Positions 45,344 to 55,130 are shown, counted from the stretch's first letter. The stretch is DNA of 64,000 nucleotides from Nocardiopsis sp. CNR-923 (GCF_001942255.1 NZ_MKKC01000065.1:62001-126000), one strand, 5' to 3'. The notes: generated by a model not told the origin, from the sequence alone. A program made the numbers and translations.

Positions 45344-46112
45344 GCCTCGCGGTCCGAGTCATCCCCTGCCTGGACGTGGACGCCGGGCGGGTCGTCAAGG
45401 GCGTCAACTTCGAGAACCTGCGCGACGCGGGCGATCCGGTCGAACTCGCGGGCGCCTACGACGCCGGCGGCGCCGACGAGCTCACGTTCCTCGACGTCAC
45501 CGCGTCCAGCGGCGACCGGGAGACCACCTACGACGTGGTGCGCCGCACCGCAGACCAGGTGTTCATCCCGCTGACCGTCGGCGGCGGCGTGCGCACGGCC
45601 GAGGACGTCGACCGCCTGCTGCGCGCGGGCGCGGACAAGGTCGGCGTCAACACGGCCGCCATCGCCCGCCCCGAGCTCATCGGGGAGATCGCCGAGCGCT
45701 TCGGCCGCCAGGTCCTGGTGCTGTCCGCCGACGTGCGCCGCGTCCGCGACGGCGACCGGCCCACGCCGAGCGGCTTCGAGGTGACCACCCACGGCGGACG
45801 AAGGGGCACCGGCGTCGACGCCCTGGAGTGGTGCGAGCGCGCCGCCGGCCTCGGCGCGGGGGAGATCCTGCTCAACTCCATGGACGCCGACGGCACCAAG
45901 GAGGGCTTCGACCTGGAGCTCATCCGCGGCGTGCGGGCGCGCGTGGACGTTCCGCTCATCGCCTCCGGGGGAGCCGGGGCCGTCGAGCACTTCGCCCCGG
46001 CGGTCGCCGCGGGGGCGGACGCGGTCCTGGCCGCGACCGTCTTCCACTTCGGCGAGTTCACCATCGCGACGTCAAGGCGAGCCTGCGCGAGGCCGGGTAC
46101 CCCGTGCGCTGA
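45340..46112 (+). CDS. hisF: Imidazole glycerol phosphate synthase cyclase subunit (one-base deletion in the sequence)
   Basis: TIM-barrel cyclase partner of HisH. The N-terminus [23 protein letters not shown], then [26 protein letters not shown] and [20 protein letters not shown] match the family, including the two catalytic Asp. The last 14 residues ([14 protein letters not shown]) are in another frame because a C is missing at about 46067 (ATC-GCC-GAC-GTC). Repaired length is 257 residues. Translationally coupled to priA by GTGA overlap. Confidence 0.95.
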
Positions 46113-46145
46113 CCCCGGCCGCCCAGCCGCGGAAGCGCGGAGGGA

Positions 46146-46175
46146 GCCGCGTCCCACCCGTCGGTGGGACGCGGC
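46146..46175 (+). terminator. Terminator of the histidine operon
   Basis: Perfect 13-bp hairpin GCCGCGTCCCACC / GGTGGGACGCGGC with a CGTC loop, 33 bases after hisF. Confidence 0.8.
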
Positions 46176-46271
46176 TGCCTCGCGTTCGCGGGACGCGGAG
46201 GTGAACGATTCGCGCCCGGTGCCCGTCCCACGGAGTGACAGTAGACCGTCCACACGGGAGGGAGCACCCCC

Positions 46272-46858
46272 ATGCGCACACATATCCGTCTGACCGCCCC
46301 GATCACGGCCGGGTTCCTGGCGTTGGCCTTCGCCTGGTCACTCTCGTCGCCCCGTCGTCGGCCGCGGCCAGGGACCTGCCCGCGACCCCCCTACCCGTCC
46401 CCGCCCACGGCCCGGGCCCCTGGCCCGAGTACGGACCCGATGACGCCGACGTCGACATCGCCGTCGCCAAGATGCTGCTCATCGAGATCGGGTTCGACCC
46501 GCACATGGACCTGAACCGCCCGATCCCCTTCGACGCCCAGATGGGCCACGCCGTCCGCGCCTATCAGGAGTACGCGGGCATCGCCCAGACCTCGCGGCTG
46601 GACGCGGCGACCTGGGAGGCGCTGAGCGCGGACACGTTCGGGCTGTACCGGCGCGGCTCCAGCGGTCTGGTCGTCGAGGCGATCCAACGCCTGCTCAACG
46701 CCAAGTACGCGCTCCACCTCGTCGAGGACGGCCTGTACGGGCCGCGGACCGAGGCCGCGGTGCGCGGCGCCCAGGACGACCTGGGCGTCGCGGTCGACGG
46801 CGTCGTCGGCCCGGACACCTTCCGCGCCCTGATCTCCTACCAGGACTACGACCGCTGA
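46272..46858 (+). CDS. Secreted peptidoglycan-binding protein (one-base deletion in the sequence)
   Basis: After repair, a 195-residue secreted protein. The signal peptide is [20 protein letters not shown], then [13 protein letters not shown] with an AXA-type cleavage site. The frame breaks at about 46334 where GCC-CTG is written GCCTG. Two peptidoglycan_binding_1 (PF01471-like) repeats follow: about residues 60-115 ([25 protein letters not shown]) and about 130-190 ([35 protein letters not shown]). No catalytic domain is attached. Role in the cell wall is inferred from the domain. Confidence 0.85.
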
Positions 46859-46982
46859 CGCCTGCCCCGGTGCCGCCCGCGGCCACGCGGAACGCGCCCC
46901 CGCGCCACGTGGCCGACCACACCCCGCAACCGGGCGAAACCGGCGGAATAGCCCCGACACGCCCGGCGCTGAAACAACTCGG

Positions 46983-47011
46983 TGGAACCTGTCGGCACCC
47001 GCGGATAGGTT
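46983..47011 (+). promoter_or_regulatory. Candidate promoter of the ABC exporter operon
   Basis: TGGAAC (46983-46988), 17 bases, TAGGTT (47006-47011). The predicted transcript start falls at or just inside the left arm of the long hairpin that follows, about 100 bases before the first gene. Confidence 0.4.
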
Positions 47012-47012
47012 G

Positions 47013-47070
47013 ACCGACGAACGCCCCGCCCGCCTCCGGCACGACCGGAGTCTCGCGGGGCGTCATCGGT
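47013..47070 (+). promoter_or_regulatory. Long structured leader hairpin before the ABC exporter
   Basis: Compound inverted repeat with three paired blocks: ACCGA / TCGGT, ACGCCCCGC / GCGGGGCGT and CTCCGG / CCGGAG around a CACGA loop, separated by small internal loops. It covers the start of the predicted mRNA and ends 46 bases before the gene. It could be a terminator/attenuator for a regulated exporter, or merely a terminator of the upstream gene. Confidence 0.45.
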
Positions 47071-47116
47071 CGGCCCCACTCGGGCCGACCCGCACGCACA
47101 GGTGAACGGGGAGCGT

Positions 47117-49087
47117 ATGGCGCAGGCAACGACGACCGCGGAACAACGCGAGCGGGAGGGCTCCGCCCCACCCGGCGGCGACCACACCCGCGTCTTCACC
47201 CGCGGCCTGCGCGTCCTGGCGCCGCCATCCGCACCGAACCCTGGGTGTTCCTCGTCGCCGTCGTCGGAGCCATGCTCCACGCCGCGGTCACCGTCGGCTC
47301 CGCCTCCGTCCTCGGACACCTCACCGACAACACGATCCTGCCCGCCTTCGAGAGCGGGGCCACCACCGCGGCCGCCCTCACCGGCGCGGCGGCGCTGCTG
47401 CTCGCCGTCGGACTCGGCAAGGCCGTCGGCCTGGCCCTGCGCCGCCTCTTCGCCGGACTCATGCAGTTCCGCATGCAGGCCCGCTTCCGCCGCGCCGTCG
47501 CCCGCAAGTACCTCGACCTCCCCCTGGCCTGGCACCACCGTCACCCCACCGGACAGCTGCTCTCCAACGCCAACGCCGACGTCGAGGCCGCCTGGCAGCC
47601 GCTCGCACCCCTGCCCATGGCCGTCGGCTCCGTGTTCATGCTCGGCACGGCCGCCCTCGCCATGGTCGTCACCGACCCCGTCCTCGCCCTGGTGGCCTTC
47701 GTCGTCTTCCCGGTGCTCACCGCCGCCAACGTCGCCTTCCAACGCCGGGTCTCGCCCATGGCCTCCCGCGCCCAGGCGCTGCGCGCCGAGGTCAGCGGCG
47801 TCGCCCACGAGTCCTTCGACGGCGCGCTCGTCGTCAAGACCCTCGGCCGCGAGGACACCGAGACCGAACGCTTCACCGAGGCCGCCCACCGCCTGCGCGA
47901 CGCCCTCATCCAGGTCGGCCGGATGCGCTCCCTGTTCGACCCCTTCACGGAGGCCCTGCCCAACCTCGGCGTCCTGGCCGTACTCCTCCTGGGCATGTGG
48001 CGGATGTCCACCGGCGCCATCGACCCCGGCGAGCTCGTCCAGATCGCTACCTGTTCACCCTCATGGCGCTGCCGATCCGCTCCTTCGGGTGGATCCTGGG
48101 CGACCTGCCCCGCAGCGTCGTGGGCTGGGACCGCGTCCAGTCCGTCCTGCACGCCGAGGGCGGCATGCGCCACGGCGGGCGCACCCTGGAGGCCGCGCCG
48201 ACCGGCGTCGCCCTCACCGCGCGCGACGTGACCTTCTCCTACGCCGACGGCTACGACGCCGACGGCCGCGTCCGCGACCTCATGGACGCCACCGACGACC
48301 GGGCCCGCACCACCGTCCTGAACGGCGTCGACCTCGACATCGCCCCCGGCCGCACCGTCGCCCTCGTCGGACCCACCGGGTCGGGCAAGTCCACGCTGAC
48401 CACCGTGCTCATGCGCCTGGTCGACCCCGACTCCGGCACCGTGGCCCTCGACGGCGTCGACGCGCGCGAACTGGCCCGAGACCAGATCCCCCTGCACGCC
48501 GCCCTCGTCCCGCAGAGCACCTTCGTCTTCGAGGACAGCGTCCGCGACAACATCACCCTCGGCGCCGCCGGCATCGACGACGACCAGGTCTGGGCCGCCC
48601 TGCGTCTGGCCCGCGCCGACGGGTTCGTCCGCGAACTCGACGCGGGCCTCGCGCCCGACTCGGCGAGAAGGGCACCACCCTCTCCGGCGGTCAACGCCAG
48701 CGCCTCGCCCTGGCCCGTGCCGTCGTCCGCGGGCCCCGCCTGCTCATCCTCGACGACGCCACCTCGGCCGTCGACCCGCAGATCGAGGCGCAGATCCTCG
48801 CCGGACTGCGCGAACGCGACGACGCCGCCACCGTCGTCGTGGTCGCCTACCGCCGCGCCACCATCGAACTCGCCGACGAGGTCGTCTACCTGGAGGGCGG
48901 CCGCGTCCTGGCCCGGGGCACGCACGACGAGCTCCTGGCCGCCTCGCCCGGGTACACCAGGCTCGTCACCGCCTACGAACGCGCCTCGGCGGAGAACGGC
49001 GCCGGGGGCGCGCCGCCCACACCCGAGCAACCCGCTCCACCCGCCGCCCACCGCCAGCCCGTCGTCACCGAGGAGACCAGCCGATGA
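47117..49087 (+). CDS. ABC exporter half-transporter A, degenerate NBD (three one-base deletions in the sequence)
   Basis: A 657-residue (repaired) type IV ABC exporter half: six TM helices (about residues 40-330) fused to an ATPase domain (about 375-620). Walker A is GPTGSGKST, signature LSGGQRQR, Walker B LLILDDATSAVD. The residue after the Walker B Asp is Asp instead of the catalytic Glu and the H-loop reads VVAYRRAT, with Tyr for His, so this NBD is probably the non-hydrolysing partner. Frame breaks at about 47219, 48047 and 48653 are each cured by one base (GGC, GCC and GGCC restored). It overlaps the next gene by ATGA. The substrate is unknown; a drug or lipid is likely. Confidence 0.88.
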   Translation: MAQATTTAEQREREGSAPPGGDHTRVFTRGLRVLAPPSAPNPGCSSSPSSEPCSTPRSPSAPPPSSDTSPTTRSCPPSRAGPPPRPPSPARRRCCSPSDSARPSAWPCAASSPDSCSSACRPASAAPSPASTSTSPWPGTTVTPPDSCSPTPTPTSRPPGSRSHPCPWPSAPCSCSARPPSPWSSPTPSSPWWPSSSSRCSPPPTSPSNAGSRPWPPAPRRCAPRSAASPTSPSTARSSSRPSAARTPRPNASPRPPTACATPSSRSAGCAPCSTPSRRPCPTSASWPYSSWACGGCPPAPSTPASSSRSLPVHPHGAADPLLRVDPGRPAPQRRGLGPRPVRPARRGRHAPRRAHPGGRADRRRPHRARRDLLLRRRLRRRRPRPRPHGRHRRPGPHHRPERRRPRHRPRPHRRPRRTHRVGQVHADHRAHAPGRPRLRHRGPRRRRRARTGPRPDPPARRPRPAEHLRLRGQRPRQHHPRRRRHRRRPGLGRPASGPRRRVRPRTRRGPRARLGEKGTTLSGGQRQRLALARAVVRGPRLLILDDATSAVDPQIEAQILAGLRERDDAATVVVVAYRRATIELADEVVYLEGGRVLARGTHDELLAASPGYTRLVTAYERASAENGAGGAPPTPEQPAPPAAHRQPVVTEETSR

Positions 49088-50936
49088 GCGCACCCGCCCA
49101 GCCCCGCACCGGGCAGCGGCCGGGCCCGGAGGCCGGCGACCGCGCGCGGGCCGAGCAGGTCGCCGCCCCCGCGCTCAGCCGCTCCCAGGACTCGGCCGTC
49201 CAGACCCTGCGCCGCGGACTCCAGCTGTCCCCGGAGTTCGCCCGCGGCCTGTGGCTGACCCTCGTGTTCGCCGTCGTGGCCACCGTGGGCAAGGTCATCG
49301 TCCCGGTCGCGGTGCAGCAGATCATCGACAACGGACTCTCCGGCCCGGACGGCCCCGACCTCGGCTTCGTCACCCGCATGGTCGCGCGTGCGCCGCCCTG
49401 CTCGTGCTCACCATGGTCTGCTCCTACCTGATGAACCTGCGCCTGTACCGGGCCACCGAGTCCGGGCTGGCCACCCTGCGCCGCAAGGCCTTCCGTCACG
49501 TGCACGACCTGTCCGTGCTCACCCAGAACAGTGAACGCAAGGGCGCCCTGGTCTCCCGCGTCACCGGTGACGTCGACCAGATCAGCACCTTCATGCAGTG
49601 GGGCGGACTGCTGCTCATCGTCAGCACCGGGCAGCTGCTCGTGGCCACCACCCTCATGGCGGTCTACTCCTGGCAGCTCACCCTCGTGGTGTGGATCTGC
49701 TTCCTGCCGCTGCTCTTCGGCGCCCGTTGGCTCCAGAAGCTGCTCTCCCGCGCCTACCTCAGGGTCCGCGAACGCACCGGCGACATGCTCGGCGTCATCG
49801 GCGAGACCGTCATGGGCGCCGCCGTCATCCGCGCGCACGGCACCGAGGAGCGCACCGCGCGGCGGATCGACACCACCGTCCTGGACACCCGCCGCGCCCA
49901 GGTCCGGGCCCAGCGGCTGTCCATGGCCGTGTCGCCCTTCGCCGAGATCGTCGCGGCCGTCGGCAACGTCGCCGTCGTCCTGGTGGGCGTCTGGCTCGGC
50001 ATCGACGGCCAGCTCACCGCCGGCGAGCTCGTCGCCTTCCTCTTCCTCATGACCCTGTTCGTCATGCCGATGATGATGGCCACCGAGATCTTCAACGAGG
50101 CGCAGAACGCCATCGCCGGGTGGCGCCGCGTCCTGGGCGTCCTCGACACCGTCCCCGACATCGCCGACCCCGGCGAGGCCGGGCACGTGCTGCCGCGCGG
50201 CCCCGTCAGCGTCCACTTCGACGACGTCACCTACGCCTACCCCGACGGCCCGGTCGTCCTCGACGCCGTCGACGTGCGCATCGACCCCGGCACCCGCCTG
50301 GCCGTCGTCGGAGAGACCGGCTCGGGCAAGACCACCTTCGTCAAGCTCCTCACCCGCCTGATGGACCCGGTGGACGGCCGGGTCCTCCTCGACGACGCCG
50401 ACCTGCGACAGGTGGCGTTCTCCTCGCTGCGCAGCCGCGTCGTCATGGTGCCCCAGGAAGGCTTCCTGTTCGACAGCTCCCTGGGCGACAACATCCGCTT
50501 CGCCCGCCCCGAGAGCACCGACGCCGAACTGGAGGCGGCCATCGCCGAACTCGGCCTCACCGACTGGCTCGCCAGCCTCGCCCACGGCCTGGACACCCCG
50601 GTCGGGCAGCGCGGCGAGTCCCTGTCGGCGGGCGAACGGCAACTCGTCGCCCTGGTGCGCGCCTACGTCGCCGACCCCGACCTGCTCGTCCTGGACGAGG
50701 CCACCTCCGCCGTCGACCCGCACACCGAGGTGCGCATCCAGCGCGCCCTGGACCGGCTCACGCGCGGGCGGACCTCCGTGGCCATCGCCCATCGCCTGTC
50801 CACCGCCGAGGCCGCCGACCGCGTCCTCGTCTTCGACCAGGGGCGCATCGTCCAGAGCGGGACCCACGAGGAACTCGTCGGCCGACCCGGCGTCTACGCC
50901 GACCTGTACGCCTCCTGGGTGCGCTCCTCGGCCTGA
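49084..50936 (+). CDS. ABC exporter half-transporter B, catalytic NBD (one-base deletion in the sequence)
   Basis: A 617-residue (repaired) partner of the previous gene. Six TM helices (about residues 50-340) precede an NBD with Walker A GETGSGKTT, signature LSAGERQ (a variant of LSGGQ), Walker B LLVLDEATSAVD with the catalytic Glu, and the H-loop AIAHRLST. Together with the degenerate partner it forms a heterodimeric exporter with one hydrolysing site. The break at about 49385 (GTC-GCC-GCG-TGC) is cured by one C. It ends at a shared bidirectional hairpin. Confidence 0.9.
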
Positions 50937-50967
50937 CCCGGGCCGCTCCCGCGGGGGAGCCGGGTCA
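50934..50967. terminator. Bidirectional terminator between ABC exporter and SIS gene
   Basis: Nested inverted repeat: TGACCCG / CGGGTCA outside, GCTCCC / GGGAGC inside, loop GCGG. The outer arms contain the stop codons of both convergent genes. Confidence 0.7.
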
Positions 50968-51964
50968 CGCCCGGACCCGTGCCACCAGTGCGCCGCCACC
51001 AACTCCGCCACCAGCGGCTCCACCAGCAGGTTGACGTCCGGGTCCGTGTCACCCGGGTACCGCACGGTCAGCTCCGCCCCCGGAACGCTCTGCCGCCCGG
51101 GGGTGGGGCCCACGGCCACGAACCGGCCCCGGAGCTGCCCCAGGTGCTCGGCGAACCGCTCGTCGTAGGCCGAACCGGCGAACAACAGCGCGCGGTAGTC
51201 GGTCACCGCCGCCAGGAACCGGTCGGTGTGCGACCACTCTCCGGTCTCGACCGCGTGCGCCGCCCGCACCGGGCCGCCGCGCAGCACCCGAACCCCCTGC
51301 CCCGCCGACGACAGCCGCTCCGCCGGAGCCACCAGGTGCACACCGTCCGGGGAGTCCACGCCCGCGCCGCCGCCGGAACCCACCGGGGCGCCTCGGCCAG
51401 CAACGCGCGGGTCGCGTTGGCCGCCCTGTGCAGCAGCCCGGGGAAGTTCCGGCTGCTCCCCGACACGGGCGCGCCCAGGCGGTGTCCCAGCAACAGGGTC
51501 AGCGCCACCGCGTGCTGGAAGGCCCGGCACCCCAGCCCGGCGGACTCCGTGCCCGCGTGCAACGGCACCACCAGGTCCGCCAGTTTCGTCACCACCGCGT
51601 CTGGATCGGGCGTGAGAACGATCACCGGCGACCGCGCGACGTAGCGGTCCAAGGCCGTGCACAGTTCACGTTGGCCGCCGCCCAGACTCACCCCCACCAC
51701 CAGCGTCTCCGGCCCGGCCGGGGGCTCCTCCGCGGACGAGGCGTGCTCCGCGCTCGCCGCGACGCCCGCCCTGCGCAGCCGCGCCGCCGCCGTCTCGCAC
51801 ACGTGCCGGGCCGCGCCCAGGCCGAGCAGCCGCACCGCCGCGGGCTCGTCCTCCAGCAGCGCGGGCAGCGCCGCGTACGGGTCCCAGCGGGGGAAGCGTT
51901 CGGCCAGCGCGGTCAGTACGGCGGGCTTGTCCGCCAGGTCGGCGGACAGGGACTCGGCGGTCAC
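50965..51964 (-). CDS. SIS-domain protein, possible sugar-phosphate isomerase (one or two one-base deletions in the sequence)
   Basis: After repair about 333 residues with two SIS (sugar isomerase) modules. The first is visible as AVRLLGLGAARHVCETAAARLRRAG, then LVVGVSLGGGQREL with the Ser/Thr-rich phosphate loop. The second frame carries DRFLAAVTDYRALLFAGSAYDERFAEHLGQLRGRFVAVGP and ends LVEPLVAELVAAHWWH. The clear break is at about 51390 (GAG-GCC-GCC). A second C missing near 50980 would give the natural stop at 50965. It resembles GlmS-like or phosphomannose-isomerase-like proteins; the substrate is not deducible. Divergent from hisI. Confidence 0.75.
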
Positions 51965-52090
51965 GGGACTCCCATCGTGCGGGACCGTCGGAACGGGACG
52001 GTGACGGACGCACGAACTCTACGCCTCGCGCCGCCGCGCCGACGCCGACGCGAAAGGCCGGGCCGGTGCGCGACGGCGGCGAGGCGGCCA

Positions 52091-52096
52091 TAACCT
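52091..52096 (+). promoter_or_regulatory. -10 box of hisI
   Basis: TAACCT ends 7 bases before the hisI ATG, so the transcript is probably leaderless. It lies in the 139-bp divergent gap with the SIS gene. Confidence 0.4.
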
Positions 52097-52103
52097 GGGG
52101 AAC

Positions 52104-52448
52104 ATGAGCGTCTCCAGTCTCGACCCGGACATCGCAGCGCGCCTGAAGCGGACCCCGGACGGGCTCGTGCCCGCCGTCGTGCAGCAGCACGACACCGGGG
52201 AGGTCCTCATGCTCGCCTGGATGGACGACGAGGCACTCCACCGCACCCTGACCACCGGCGCCGCCACGTACTGGTCGCGCAGTCGCGGCGAGTACTGGGT
52301 CAAGGGCGCCACCTCCGGGAACACCCAACGTGTGGTGTCGGTCGCACTCGACTGCGACGGCGACACCCTTCTGGTCCGCGTCGACCAGTCCGGGGCCGCC
52401 TGCCACACCGGCGACCGCACGTGCTTCGACACCGGACGGCTCCTGTGA
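52104..52448 (+). CDS. hisI: Phosphoribosyl-AMP cyclohydrolase
   Basis: A 114-residue monofunctional HisI that opens the adenine ring of PR-AMP in histidine synthesis. Metal ligands are in [13 protein letters not shown] (Asp-Cys-Asp cluster) and [46 protein letters not shown] is the conserved core. It is separate from the main his operon and followed, with a 4-base overlap, by a trp-associated membrane protein. In Streptomyces trpE stands at this point; it is absent here. Confidence 0.94.
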   Translation: MSVSSLDPDIAARLKRTPDGLVPAVVQQHDTGEVLMLAWMDDEALHRTLTTGAATYWSRSRGEYWVKGATSGNTQRVVSVALDCDGDTLLVRVDQSGAACHTGDRTCFDTGRLL

Positions 52449-53148
52449 GTGGTGCCGAATCCCGCACCCGAGCGCGCCGCGAGTACGCCGTCGCCACCCT
52501 GGCCCTGGCCGCCGGCGGGGGGCTGCTGCTCGCCGCCGGCGGGCGGCTCTGGGCCTCTGGTGAGTTCACCGTGCCCGGCCCCGTCGCGCCCGCGCCCGTC
52601 GAACTCACCGGAGCGACCTGACCGGCGCCCTCTCGGGGATCGGTTGGGCGGCGCTGGCCGCGGTCGCGGGTCTGTACGCCAGCCGCGGGTGGGCGCGCCG
52701 CGTCGTCGGAGCGCTCGTCGCCCTGGGCGGTGCCGGCGCGCTCGTCGCCGTGTGGACCGCCACCCGGCCCGGGGCGCTGACGGCCGCGCTCGCCGACCGC
52801 GCCGCCGAGACCGCCGGCGCGGCGCAGGCCTCGGCCGACCCGCGGCTGCTGGTCCTGGGGCCGCTCATGGCGGCCGGGGGGGCGCTGCTCGTCGCGCTCG
52901 TGGGAACGTTCGCGGCCCTACGCTCCCCCGCATGGCCGGGTATGGGGACCCGGTACGATCGGGACGCCACACCGCGTTCGACCCGGGCGGACACACCCGC
53001 CGACCTGTGGAGATCGTTGGACTCCGGTGACGACCCCACCCTGGACGGCCAGGAGGGCGCCGTCGTCACCGACGCCGCCGACACCGCGGACGGCGCCGCA
53101 CCCGCACCGCTGGCAGCACGGCCAGCCGAACCGAAGGAGAGCCACTGA
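52445..53148 (+). CDS. Trp-biosynthesis-associated membrane protein (one-base deletion in the sequence)
   Basis: A 234-residue (repaired) protein of the Trp_oprn_chp (TIGR02234) family of actinobacterial membrane proteins found near trp genes. Four hydrophobic segments: [56 protein letters not shown] and [22 protein letters not shown]. The first frame stops falsely after VELTGAT; a C missing at about 52613 (GGA-GCC-GAC-CTG) restores VELTGADLTGAL and the rest. The GTG start overlaps the hisI stop. Function unknown. Confidence 0.85.
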
Positions 53149-53462
53149 TGGCTGACGAACACCACGACGACCACGGCAACACCGTCTCCGCCTGGTTCCT
53201 CACCCTCTCCTGGATCGTCGCCTGGTCCGTCGCCGGATTCGCCATCGTCTTCGGGGGCGGGCTGGTCGTGTGGACCGGGATCGCCCTCGGCCTGAGCGTG
53301 GTGTTCGCCATCATCGCCGGTGTGATGAAGAAGGCGGGGCTGGGCCGCAGGGAGCCGCGACCGGTTCCGCCCACGCGCGAGCAGTGGGAGGCCGCGCGCG
53401 AGGCCGAGACGGGGAACCCGACCGCCAACCGTGAGGTCGCGGCCACCGCGGGCAAGGCCTGA
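53148..53462 (+). CDS. HGxxPAAW-type small membrane protein
   Basis: A 104-residue protein whose start overlaps the previous stop (TGATG). It has an N-terminal acidic His-rich stretch with HGNTVSAW, a variant of the HGxxPAAW motif of actinobacterial trp-cluster proteins. Two TM helices follow (FLTLSWIVAWSVAGFAIVFGGGLV and TGIALGLSVVFAIIAGVM), then a charged cytoplasmic tail. Function unknown; conserved association with trpC and trpB genes. Confidence 0.78.
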   Translation: MADEHHDDHGNTVSAWFLTLSWIVAWSVAGFAIVFGGGLVVWTGIALGLSVVFAIIAGVMKKAGLGRREPRPVPPTREQWEAAREAETGNPTANREVAATAGKA

Positions 53463-53726
53463 GTCGTCCCCCACCACGGGCGGTTCGTACAGCTCACAAC
53501 GTGTGCGTAACGAAAAATGGACGCGGATCCGGTGGGGCGGGCACATTCTCCGCACCGGACCGGCCCACCGTGCCGGGTTCCACTGGTTGGTGTCTGACCG
53601 ATCTGGCATGATTTGCGCGTGCGGCGTGCGTATCCGCCGGTCCATCAACCCTGCCCCCGCATCGGACCCTCCGTGCTGGCGCGCCGCAACTTCCCTTCAG
53701 CCCGCTTCAGGAAAGACGTTTCGATC

Positions 53727-54057
53727 ATGAGTTACGGTCCCCCGCCCCCCCGGCGGCTACGGCGCGATGCCGCCCGGCGGCGGCTCCACCGGTGAGCGCC
53801 CGAAGAACTACCTGGTGCACAACATCCTCGGCATCTTCGGCTGCGGCGTCATCGGCATCATCGGTCTGATCTTCGCGATCCAGGTCAACAGCAAGTGGGA
53901 TTCCGGTGACTACGCGGGCGCCGAGTCCTCCGCCAAGGTCGCCAAGATCCTGGGGATCATCGGGCTGGTCGCATTCATCCTCGCGGCCGTCTTCTGGGTC
54001 CTGTACATCATCTTCGGGGTGATGCTGGTCGGGGCCACCGCCACGAGCGGCAACTGA
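53727..54057 (+). CDS. CD225/dispanin-like membrane protein (frame disturbed in a C-run)
   Basis: A roughly 110-residue protein: Gly/Pro/Tyr-rich N-terminus (MSYGPPPP..GGYGAMPPGGGS), then NYLVHNILGIFGCGVIGIIGLIFAIQVNSKWDSGDYAGAESSAKVAKILG and a second TM helix, the CD225/dispanin pattern. The start MSYGPPP and the body are in different frames: the run of seven Cs at 53750-53756 needs one base less (or two more). The ATG at 53727 has AGGAAAG upstream and the same N-terminal words as the paralogue at 54766, so this start is secure. Confidence 0.78.
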
Positions 54058-54077
54058 GCCAGGGCGCATCCGCGCGC

Positions 54078-54109
54078 TCCTGCCCCCGGCCACCTCGGTG
54101 TACGGGGGC
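54078..54109 (+). terminator. Terminator hairpin
   Basis: CTGCCCCCG / CGGGGGCAG, 9 bp, loop 14 bases, 20 bases after the first CD225-like gene. Confidence 0.5.
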
Positions 54110-54171
54110 AGACGCCTTCCTCCGACCGGTACCGAATCGCCGCTCCCACCCGAACACGTAGGCTGGTGCCC

Positions 54172-54684
54172 GTGCGACCACAGACCGACCGGCCCGCGAG
54201 CCCCCGACTCCCCAACGCCGCCCCCCACTCCCTCGCCGACCGGATACGCCGCCGTGTCCAGTCACTGCACCCGGTCGTCTGGCCAGTCGGGTTCGGTGCG
54301 CTGGGGCTGGTCGGGGCCACGCTCCTGCACTTCGTGGACCCCAACGAGCCCGGGAACTACCCCACCTGCCCCTGGCTGCTGCTGACGGGGACGCAGTGCC
54401 CGGGCTGCGGCACGATGCGCGCCGTCGCGCTCGTGACCCACGGGGACGTGCTCGGGGCCGCCAGCATGAACCCCCTGCTCGTGTTCGGCTTCGCGCCGTT
54501 CCTGGCCTACAGCTACGTGCGGTGGTTCGGCGACAGCCTCCGACGCCGCACGAGCCCCCGCAGAGCCGCTCCCCTGTGGTTCCACTGGACCCTCATCGTC
54601 TCGATCCTCGCGTTCTGGGTGCTGCGCAACCTGCCCTGGTTCGACTTCCTGGCCCCGGGGGTTCCGCTCCTCCCAGGCTGGTGA
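54172..54684 (+). CDS. DUF2752 membrane protein
   Basis: A 170-residue membrane protein with the DUF2752 signature TQCPGCGTMRAVALVTHGDVLGAASMNPL, three hydrophobic segments and a basic N-terminus. A TAGGCT -10 box (54159-54164) lies 7 bases before GTG 54172, pointing to a leaderless transcript from that codon; a GTG at 54166 is also in frame. It sits between two CD225-like paralogues. The two Cys could bind metal or heme; function unknown. Confidence 0.83.
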   Translation: MRPQTDRPASPRLPNAAPHSLADRIRRRVQSLHPVVWPVGFGALGLVGATLLHFVDPNEPGNYPTCPWLLLTGTQCPGCGTMRAVALVTHGDVLGAASMNPLLVFGFAPFLAYSYVRWFGDSLRRRTSPRRAAPLWFHWTLIVSILAFWVLRNLPWFDFLAPGVPLLPGW

Positions 54685-54765
54685 CCCGCGCGACCACGCC
54701 CCGACCGGGAACCCGCGCCAGGTCCCCCGCGTCCAAGAAGCACCTACGATCCGAAGGAACACCGC

Positions 54766-55110
54766 ATGAGCTACGGTCCCCCTCCGCACGACGGTTACGG
54801 CACCGGCGGGTACGGCGCGACGCCGCCCCCCGCCCCAGAGCCGCCCAAGAACTACCTCGTGCACAACATCCTGGGCATCCTCAGCTGCCTGACGCCGGTG
54901 GGGATCATCGGCCTCATCTTCGCTCTCCAGGTCAACAGCAAGTGGACCATGGGCGACTACACGGGCGCGGAGGAATCCGCCAAGGTCGCCAGGATCATGG
55001 GGATCATCAGCCTCATCGCGTTCATCGTCGGTCTCGTCGGCCTGGTGCTGTACATCCTCTTCATCGTGTTCATCATCGGCGTGGCCGCCACGGCGCCGAC
55101 CACGTCCTAG
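54766..55110 (+). CDS. CD225/dispanin-like membrane protein, paralogue 2
   Basis: A 114-residue protein that is about as long as, and clearly homologous to, the protein at 53727: MSYGPPP start, PKNYLVHNILGIL, GIIGLIFALQVNSKWTMGDYTGAEESAKVARIMG and a second long hydrophobic segment. Dispanin-type proteins have a re-entrant first helix and a TM second helix. It is separated from its paralogue by the DUF2752 gene, so one copy probably arose by duplication. Function unknown. Confidence 0.85.
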   Translation: MSYGPPPHDGYGTGGYGATPPPAPEPPKNYLVHNILGILSCLTPVGIIGLIFALQVNSKWTMGDYTGAEESAKVARIMGIISLIAFIVGLVGLVLYILFIVFIIGVAATAPTTS

Positions 55111-55130
55111 CCGCCGACACCCACGCCCTC

